Source: Desulfoprunum sp.
Lineage (GTDB): Bacteria > Desulfobacterota > Desulfobulbia > Desulfobulbales > Desulfocapsaceae
Assembly (NCBI GenBank): GCA_030696435.1
Contig: JAUYSF010000117.1
Coordinates: forward strand, 1 to 11,756
DNA: 11,756 bases
Direction of reading: 5' to 3'
Both the position numbers and the translations under genes were made by a program. Every line of letters begins with the position of its first letter. Position 1 is the first letter of the stretch. The notes beneath the pieces were generated by a model. That model saw only the letters and a list, made by a program, of their open reading frames with translations, was not told the origin of the DNA and searched no databases. Positions 6,822 to 11,756 of the stretch are shown piece by piece.

Positions 6822-8090
6822 ATGAAAGAGATCCAACCGGTACCAATAGTTGATGCGACCGTATCCGTACCCGGCTCGAAAAGCCTTACCCAGCGGGCGC
6901 TTATCGCCGCAGCCCTGGCCGAGGGAGAGAGCAAATTGCTGGGTCCCCTGGTCAGTGAAGATACCGAGTATTCCTCCAAGGCCCTGATGCAGATGGGGGT
7001 TGGTATCCGCAAAGAGCAGGATGCCTGGATCATTAAAGGCAATGGCGGGGCGATTCAAGCGACTTCAGTGCCCATATTCTTAGGAAATAACGGTACGGCG
7101 ACACGTTTTCTCACCTCTGTCGCCGCCTTGGGCAATTCGGTCTTTACAATTGATGGGGACGAACGCATGCATGAGAGGCCCATTGGCCCTCTGCTTACGG
7201 CCCTGCGCGGTTGGGGAGTCGATATCCATTCGCTACGGGATACGGATTGTCCACCCCTGCTGATCAACAGCCACGGAATACTTGGCGGAAATACCACCCT
7301 GCCGGAGGGTAAGAGCAGCCAGTATCTTTCTTCACTTCTTCTTGTTGCGCCCTATGCCCTACATCCTGCCGATCTGCAGGTTGATGGCGAGGTGTTTTCC
7401 AAGCCGTACGTGACGATGACCATGGCGGTTATGGCGGATTTTGGGGTGCGGGTGCAGTGTGCAAAAGACTACAGATCATTTTCGATACCACAGGGCAGGT
7501 ATCAGGGAAGAGATTATCAGGTCGAAGGGGATGCCTCGAATGCCTCGTATTTTTGGGCAGCTGCTGCGGTGACGGGAGGCCGGGTCACCGTGCGCAATGT
7601 GCCGGTTCTTTCGCTACAGGGCGATATCGGCCTGGTACCTCTGCTTGCCCGTATGGGCTGTGAGGTGACTCAGGCGGGCAGTGGTATCACGGTCGAACGG
7701 CGGGATCGCCTGGAAGGGATATCGGTTGATATGGCAGATATGCCGGATGTGGTTCCCACCCTCGCCGTTGTGGCTGCCTTTGCCCATGGCCGAACCGTTA
7801 TCAAAAATATTGCCCATCTGCGCATCAAAGAATGTGATCGTCTGCACGCTGTGGTCACGGAGCTGAGCAAGATGGGGGCACAGGTTGAAGAACTGAGTGA
7901 TAGTATGATCATTCATGGCGATGGGGGAGAGAACCTTCGGGGAGCGCAAATCGAGACCTACAAAGATCACAGAATGGCGATGAGTTTTGCGGTGGCCGGT
8001 CTCCGGGTGCCGGGCGTAGTCATTTCCGGGGAAGGCTGTGTCGCCAAATCCTTCCCTGATTTCTGGGAGCGTTTTGCCCTGCTTTCCTGA
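6822..8090 (+). CDS. aroA: 3-phosphoshikimate 1-carboxyvinyltransferase (EPSP synthase)
   Basis: 422 residues from ATG 6822 (a TTG two codons upstream is possible). It joins PEP to shikimate 3-phosphate. Seen: PGSKSLTQR (17-25, with K20 and S21), GNNGTATR (88-95), DERMHERPIG, GKSSQYLSS, EGDASNASYFWA, MPDVVPTLAV with catalytic Asp309, RIKECDR with Glu337, YKDHRMAMS (380-388) and VAKSFPDFW with Lys409. Two places differ from the best-known enzymes: N-R in the first motif is Q-R (Q24), and the Pro after the GxxGTAxR motif is Phe96. All catalytic residues I can place are kept. It is the last of the pyr-aro run, 47 bases after aroE, with no strong Shine-Dalgarno. The kinase step (aroK) and the earlier steps are not in the window. 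Confidence 0.96.
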   Translation: MKEIQPVPIVDATVSVPGSKSLTQRALIAAALAEGESKLLGPLVSEDTEYSSKALMQMGVGIRKEQDAWIIKGNGGAIQATSVPIFLGNNGTATRFLTSVAALGNSVFTIDGDERMHERPIGPLLTALRGWGVDIHSLRDTDCPPLLINSHGILGGNTTLPEGKSSQYLSSLLLVAPYALHPADLQVDGEVFSKPYVTMTMAVMADFGVRVQCAKDYRSFSIPQGRYQGRDYQVEGDASNASYFWAAAAVTGGRVTVRNVPVLSLQGDIGLVPLLARMGCEVTQAGSGITVERRDRLEGISVDMADMPDVVPTLAVVAAFAHGRTVIKNIAHLRIKECDRLHAVVTELSKMGAQVEELSDSMIIHGDGGENLRGAQIETYKDHRMAMSFAVAGLRVPGVVISGEGCVAKSFPDFWERFALLS

Positions 8091-8107
8091 TTGTCGGATG
8101 TGAGCCT

Positions 8108-8125
8108 TTGCCGCACTGTCGGCAA
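8108..8125 (+). terminator. Weak hairpin after aroA, possible terminator
   Basis: Perfect 6-bp stem TTGCCG (8108-8113) and CGGCAA (8120-8125) with a 6-base loop, 17 bases past the aroA stop, followed only by TTTC. The position suits the end of the pyr-aro run, but the stem and T-run are short. Confidence 0.35.
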
Positions 8126-8145
8126 TTTCAAAGGAGAAGAGGAAA

Positions 8146-8232
8146 ATGGCGATATCACATGGAGACCAAGGTCATATCTTTGCTGAATTGCGAATGAGCT
8201 CTACTTCTCTGTTGACAGAATACAGTCTATAG
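8146..8232 (+). CDS. Possible small ORF, 28 residues, strong ribosome binding site
   Basis: ATG 8146 to TAG 8230-8232. It begins MAISHGDQGH and ends STSLLTEYSL, with no recognisable motif and no membrane segment. The reason to list it is the AAGGAGAAGAGG stretch at 8131-8142, the strongest Shine-Dalgarno-like sequence in this part of the window, which otherwise has no gene to serve. It lies between aroA and the lipoprotein gene and its end overlaps the promoter of the latter. It could be a leader peptide, a remnant of a larger gene, or chance. Confidence 0.22.
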   Translation: MAISHGDQGHIFAELRMSSTSLLTEYSL

Positions 8233-8239
8233 CTATTCT
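8212..8239 (+). promoter_or_regulatory. Sigma70-type promoter for the CsgG-like lipoprotein gene
   Basis: A consensus TTGACA -35 box (8212-8217), a 16-base spacer and a TATTCT -10 box (8234-8239, four of six matches). Transcription would start near 8246-8248, leaving a leader of about 60 bases before ATG 8308, which has a GGGAGG Shine-Dalgarno at 8296-8301. This suggests the lipoprotein gene is expressed apart from the aro genes. Confidence 0.6.
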
Positions 8240-8307
8240 TAGGAAAAGGTCTCTATGTCTTTCCGTAGTGTTCATAATCACAAATAAATTCAACGAGGGA
8301 GGAAAAA

Positions 8308-9123
8308 ATGCGAACTGCTTTTTTGATTTTTATATCTTTGATCCTGGCATCCTGTGCACCGGTACAGATGGGATCTTCAGGCTCAAAAACGGTGGTTACA
8401 GGTGCAGCCGGCGGCAGTACAGCCCAGAATGCCAACAGTGCCCTGGAGAGATGCCCAGAATCTTTTGGGACCTTGGCCTTACTCGAAGAGCAGGATGAGG
8501 ATTGGTACTATGTTATCATTAATGAATACCGACTTCCTCCGGTTACCAAACTCCTTCGCCTGATGGCCCAGCAGTCCAATTGTTTTGTCGTTGTCGAACG
8601 CGATCGTCGAGGCATGAAGGCGATGGAAAAGGAACGGGAGCTGCAGGCCTCGGGTGAGATGCGACAGGGCAGTAGCTTTGGCAAGGGACAGATGGTTGCC
8701 GCAGATTATACCCTGACTCCGACTGTTCTTTTCCACAGCAGTGATTCCGGGGGAATGGGCGCGGCTGTGGGGACCTTGATGAGCACCTTCGGCGGGAGCG
8801 CCGGCACGGCCGTTAGTGCTGTAGGAGGGGTGAAGAAAAAAGAGGCAAGCACCATGCTGACCTTGGTAGAGAATCGTTCTGGAGTCCAGATTGCTGCTGC
8901 TGAAGGCAGTGCCTCGAAGTTTGATTTTGGTCTTTTAGGAGGAATTTTTAGCGGTAGTGGCGGCGTCGGGATGGGGGGCTACGAGAATACCCCTGAAGGA
9001 AAGGTCATCGCCGCAGCCTTTGCCGACTCGTTCAACCAGACTGTCCAGGCCTTGAAAAATTATCGGGCCCAGGAAGTAAAGGGTGGCCTGGGTAAGGGTG
9101 GCACCCTTAAGATCGGCAACTGA
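8308..9123 (+). CDS. CsgG-like outer-membrane-type lipoprotein
   Basis: 271 residues with a lipoprotein signal: a short hydrophobic stretch and the lipobox LASC with Cys16. The core resembles the CsgG/curli-assembly fold: a strand running into NCFVVVERDRRGMKAMEKER (91-110), the AADYTLTPTVLF strand (131-142), a later strand STMLTLVENRSGVQIAAAEG (181-200) and a final helix with AAAFADSFNQTVQAL. Glycine-rich stretches (148-175 and 209-225) lie where CsgG has its membrane hairpins. Known CsgG forms an outer-membrane pore for curli export, but no curli genes (csgA, csgB, csgE, csgF) are next to it, and such orphan CsgG-domain lipoproteins are common, with unknown roles. It has its own promoter and ends at a long hairpin shared with the convergent gene. 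Confidence 0.75.
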   Translation: MRTAFLIFISLILASCAPVQMGSSGSKTVVTGAAGGSTAQNANSALERCPESFGTLALLEEQDEDWYYVIINEYRLPPVTKLLRLMAQQSNCFVVVERDRRGMKAMEKERELQASGEMRQGSSFGKGQMVAADYTLTPTVLFHSSDSGGMGAAVGTLMSTFGGSAGTAVSAVGGVKKKEASTMLTLVENRSGVQIAAAEGSASKFDFGLLGGIFSGSGGVGMGGYENTPEGKVIAAAFADSFNQTVQALKNYRAQEVKGGLGKGGTLKIGN

Positions 9124-9126
9124 TTT

Positions 9127-9172
9127 CTCGTCTCAACACCCCCTGGAAATCTGATCAGGGGGTGTTGACGAG
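9127..9172. terminator. Long hairpin between convergent genes, probable two-way terminator
   Basis: CAACACCCCCTG (9134-9145) pairs perfectly with 9156-9167 over 12 bp, with a 10-base loop; a further 5 bp (CTCGT 9127-9131 with ACGAG 9168-9172) pair beyond a 2-base bulge. It fills the 56-base space between the lipoprotein stop and the end of the minus-strand SAM hydrolase-family gene. No T-run follows on either strand, so termination may be weak or the structure may protect mRNA ends. Confidence 0.6.
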
Positions 9173-9179
9173 GGGGCGG

Positions 9180-9986
9180 TTATTTCTCTTCCCGACGGCT
9201 GATAACGACTCTCTCACCAAGTTGCACATTGATTTTCTGCCAGGCGTTGCCACAGGTAACTGCAATCTCAACAAAACCATAGCTGTCCAGTAAAGCGATA
9301 AGTTCTCCTTGGCCTGTCTCGGCATAGGTCGAACGCAGCCCCTCTATTTTTCTTGTGCCAATCTCCAGGACGATACCTCCTGTGCCAGCAAACCGTCTGA
9401 TTGCTTCTTCTGATATATTTGTACGTAGAATGCCAAAATGGTCCCGTGAGACTATTTAGCCAAGGAGTTGATGTTCTACAACTTCTGGCCTGCTGCTCGT
9501 CAGGAGGTTACAGGTTTCAAGAGATACAACCGGACCCACATTGCCGATGTCCAGGCCGCCAGCGAGCCGGGCGGCGACCGGTGCCATGATGTCCCGGCCT
9601 TGAAAGGTGTGGCTGAGAGGGGAGAGGAACAGCGACTCATTGACAATGCGGTGAACCTGAACTGGCCCTGGTCGCAGAAATGCACTGAAGATGCCGTTAT
9701 CCGGCCCGACAAAGTAATGGTGTAATGTCTTGAGAGCAAGGAGGGGGCGAGTTGAACCGACGCCGGGGTCAACTACAGCCAGGTGCACCGTGGAGTCGGG
9801 GAAAAAAGTACAGCAGCGGGCGAGGGTCAAGGATGCCCCTTGGATATCCTGCGGGGAAATGGCATGGGTGATATCGATTATCTGAGCATCGGGCAGAAGG
9901 GAGAGGATAACACCTTTGAGGGCACCGACGTACTCATCTTCCAGGCCGAAATCCGTTGTCAGGGTTATAATGGGGCGAATGGCCAT
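9180..9986 (-). pseudogene. SAM hydrolase-family gene (SAM hydroxide adenosyltransferase, DUF62) with an in-frame stop
   Basis: Read on the minus strand from ATG 9986, the frame runs 269 codons to TAA 9180-9182, the usual family length, but codon 177 is TAA (9456-9458). No base is inserted or lost: the 91 codons after it continue in the same frame with clear family sequence, such as DHFG, RTNI, STYAETGQGE and FVEIAVTCGNAWQ. The first part has TTDFG (10-14), DITH (38-41), VDPGVG with D73 and R80, GPDNGIFS and GRDIMAPVAA. The family cleaves S-adenosylmethionine with water to adenosine and methionine using an Asp-Arg-His triad. Here the residue before GRD is Gln129 where family members usually have His (FHGRD), and the Asn of FGN is Ile. 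The stop alone would remove the C-terminal adenine-binding domain. It lies 91 bases after mltA. I call it a recent pseudogene; sequencing error or readthrough are alternatives. Confidence 0.82.
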
Positions 9987-10077
9987 AGATTTTTATCCCT
10001 GTATATGCATGAAATGGCCATGTCTCTGGGAATGACCAATGCTATTGTTTTTTGGTCTCTTTTAGCCACCAGGCTGG

Positions 10078-11277
10078 TCAGTTTTTGAGTAAAAAATACA
10101 AAGTCCCTTCCTCTTTCATAAGACCGGCGCTGAGCATTGCCTCGGTACTGTCTCCCAGAAAGAGATCGACCCGGCCAGCTCCTTGAATCGCCGCCCCCGA
10201 GTCTTGTGGAAAAACAAAGCGTTGCAGGGGAAGCCACTTGATCAGCCGTCCCTCCTTGTCAAATTCCGGTCGCCGCGAGATGAGAAAACCAATGGTCCCA
10301 GATGGCAGGACGTGTTGATCAATGGCTATTGATCGACCGGCAGTCAGGAGAATATTGTTGCTGCCGCGCGGACCGGTATTGTCTCCCCAGCGAAAAAAAA
10401 TAAAACGAGGGTTGGAATGCAGGATACGCATCATATCTCCCGGGTGTTTTCTCAAGTAGCCTTCAATTGTTGGAAGAGTGGCCTCGGCAAGCGACATTTT
10501 CTTTTCATCGACCAACAGTTTGCCGATACTGCGATAGGGCTGGCCATTCGAGGCTGCGTAGCATACGGCCCTAAGAGAACCATCCCTGAGGTGTATTTTG
10601 CCTGATCCTTGCACATGCAGAAGAAAGGCCTCAAATGGATCTTTAAGAAAAACCAACTCATTACCAGCAAGGATGTTGCGGGTTTCGATCTCCGCCCTGG
10701 TCCAATAGGGGAGGGGGGCACTGTCTTTGAATCGACCTGTGCCGGTCTTATCGACAAAGCTTAGTTTTCGGCAGATAAGATCGGCAGGCTGGGTATACAG
10801 TGGATAGAGAAAAGGACTTTCGCGCCGCAGGCTCCCTTCAAAGATTGGTTCATAGTAGCCGGTTACCAGCATTTGACCGAAAACAGGTCCTTTATTCTTT
10901 CCAGTTGCCTGATAAACTTTAAATGTTTTCTGCAGGATTTGGCCTATATCTTGTGAGGTATTTGTCTGTTCTACGATCTGAATGAAGTATTTGATGGAGT
11001 CGAGGAGTTGTTGCGGAGAATAGGCATGACCGGCAAGAATCAGTGCATTCTTGGGCGGTAGTCCCTGGAGATAAGTGGCCTGGCGATTGGCTGCCTGCAG
11101 CAGGGATTGCCGATCAAGGTCATCACGAAACGCAGGGAAATGTGAGGGATCGACGGGCCGAAGGGCCTGTCCCAAAGCCACGTTATCAAGGAAAGGGAAC
11201 AAAGAGAGCAGGAAAACAAGCAGGATCTGGGTACAAGAGAATAACCGGATGTTACGTTCAGGTTTCTGCAAACGCAT
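10078..11277 (-). CDS. mltA: Membrane-bound-type lytic murein transglycosylase A
   Basis: 399 residues. After a signal-like hydrophobic stretch (about 17-30) come the MltA domain, with VTGYYEP (near 138-144), PLPYWTRAEIE, FLLHVQGSG, YAASNGQPYRSIG and NPRFIFFRW, and then the C-terminal 3D barrel domain named for three aspartates, visible as IDQHVLPSG (D near 320), QDSG (near 359) and GRVDLFLG (near 371). The enzyme cleaves peptidoglycan between MurNAc and GlcNAc to give 1,6-anhydro ends. Unlike E. coli MltA there is no lipobox: the only nearby Cys (15) is before the hydrophobic core, so the protein is probably exported or anchored by its N-terminus. It starts two bases after the mltB stop without a clear Shine-Dalgarno, so translation is probably coupled. 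Confidence 0.93.
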   Translation of the reverse strand: MRLQKPERNIRLFSCTQILLVFLLSLFPFLDNVALGQALRPVDPSHFPAFRDDLDRQSLLQAANRQATYLQGLPPKNALILAGHAYSPQQLLDSIKYFIQIVEQTNTSQDIGQILQKTFKVYQATGKNKGPVFGQMLVTGYYEPIFEGSLRRESPFLYPLYTQPADLICRKLSFVDKTGTGRFKDSAPLPYWTRAEIETRNILAGNELVFLKDPFEAFLLHVQGSGKIHLRDGSLRAVCYAASNGQPYRSIGKLLVDEKKMSLAEATLPTIEGYLRKHPGDMMRILHSNPRFIFFRWGDNTGPRGSNNILLTAGRSIAIDQHVLPSGTIGFLISRRPEFDKEGRLIKWLPLQRFVFPQDSGAAIQGAGRVDLFLGDSTEAMLSAGLMKEEGTLYFLLKN

Positions 11278-11279
11278 GA

Positions 11280-11756
11280 CTACTGGTGTTTTTTCAGGGC
11301 GTCTGCCAATTCTGATACGGCCATAGCGTATCGACTGGAATTATTCCAAGCAGTGATGGCCTGAAAATTTTGATATCCGGCAATATAGCGAAACCCGCCT
11401 CCTGCAAGGGGATGAATTTCCAGGCCCGTAATGGTAAGGCCGGAATCTTGCGGCGAGCGAGGCAGATTAACCCCCTGGATTGCCGCAACTTCACGCCAAT
11501 CGACAAGACCCTTCCGACCTTTGAGGTTTGCCTGGATCAATTTTTCTGAAAGGAGTGAATGGCCAATTTCAGCATACACTGGGGCATCGAGAATCCATTT
11601 AAACCGGTGAAGATAATTGGCAATTGAGGCCAGGATATCATCGGTTGAGTTAAAGACATCACGCCGGCTATCTCCATCAAAACTCACAGCATATTCTTGA
11701 AAACTCGAGGGGATAAACTGTGTCTGCCCAAAGGCCCCGGCATAGGAGCCTTTGAC
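11280..11756 (-). CDS. mltB: Lytic murein transglycosylase, MltB family (C-terminal part)
   Basis: Open to the right edge of the window; 158 C-terminal residues are visible and the N-terminal part with the catalytic glutamate is outside. Seen at once from the edge: KGSYAGAFGQTQFIPSSFQ, the SLT_2 signature of MltB/Slt35, then YAVSFDGD, where the calcium-loop region of Slt35 lies, then DDILASIANYL, and at the end YQNFQAI, WNNSSRYAMAVSELADAL, which matches the family's NxSxxYAxAVxxLAD tail. No PG-binding domain follows. It is the first visible gene of a minus-strand group with mltA, which starts 2 bases after its stop. Having two unrelated lytic transglycosylases in one transcription unit suggests joint use in cell-wall turnover. 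Confidence 0.92.
   Translation of the reverse strand, partial: VKGSYAGAFGQTQFIPSSFQEYAVSFDGDSRRDVFNSTDDILASIANYLHRFKWILDAPVYAEIGHSLLSEKLIQANLKGRKGLVDWREVAAIQGVNLPRSPQDSGLTITGLEIHPLAGGGFRYIAGYQNFQAITAWNNSSRYAMAVSELADALKKHQ

Noticed and set aside
8308..9123. Naming the lipoprotein CsgG and calling a curli export system
   Set aside because: No csg neighbours are visible and CsgG-domain lipoproteins occur in many other settings.
9180..9455. A 275-base gene-free gap between the lipoprotein gene and the SAM hydrolase-family gene, or a frameshift within the latter
   Set aside because: The minus strand holds the missing 91 C-terminal codons in the same frame as the first part; only a stop codon lies between, so it is neither empty nor frameshifted.
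10034..10057. GACCAA/TTGGTC inverted repeat between mltA and the SAM hydrolase-family gene as a terminator
   Set aside because: Only 6 bp with a 12-base loop and no T-run in the minus-strand direction.
1..11756. Mobile elements, CRISPR arrays, tRNA/rRNA or a defence island
   Set aside because: No transposase or integrase frames, no regularly spaced direct repeats and no tRNA-like cloverleaf were seen; nearly all sequence is accounted for by housekeeping, respiratory and envelope genes.

Overview
The window looks like a chromosomal segment of a sulfate-reducing or sulfur-disproportionating member of the Desulfobacterota, probably near the Desulfobulbales. The strongest pointer is the end of a dsrMKJOP operon (dsrO, dsrP) at the left edge. 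The rank below phylum is inference. I see no phage genes, transposase, CRISPR array, tRNA or rRNA.

Layout. (1) 1-1675, + strand: 3' part of dsrO and complete dsrP, the periplasmic iron-sulfur and membrane quinone-interacting subunits of the DsrMKJOP complex, closed by a strong intrinsic terminator. (2) 1743-2402, +: a lone flavodoxin-fold gene. (3) 2403-2536: a compact purine-rich intergenic element bounded by a 9-bp inverted repeat, a candidate dispersed repeat. (4) 2537-3328, -: prepilin peptidase (pilD). (5) 3341-8090, +: a five-gene biosynthetic run, pyrK-pyrD (NAD-dependent dihydroorotate dehydrogenase) then aroD-aroE-aroA (three shikimate steps). pyrK and pyrD overlap, aroD and aroE are 8 bases apart, and a long hairpin separates pyrD from aroD. 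(6) 8308-9123, +: a CsgG-like lipoprotein with its own sigma70-type promoter. (7) 9180-11756, -: mltB (partial), mltA and a SAM hydrolase-family gene, two of them peptidoglycan lytic transglycosylases.

The most notable observation is the SAM hydrolase-family gene (9180-9986, -). It is intact in one frame except for a single in-frame TAA at codon 177, and two residues normally conserved in the family are also changed. It reads as a young pseudogene, or less likely as sequencing error or readthrough.

How the genes work together: DsrOP belongs to energy metabolism (electron flow between menaquinol and DsrC during sulfite reduction). PyrK and PyrD form one enzyme. AroD, AroE and AroA cover dehydroquinate to dehydroshikimate to shikimate and, after the kinase step encoded elsewhere, shikimate 3-phosphate to EPSP. 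PilD, the lipoprotein and MltA/MltB are envelope functions. I found no convincing novel multi-gene system; the items worth following are local and listed as findings.
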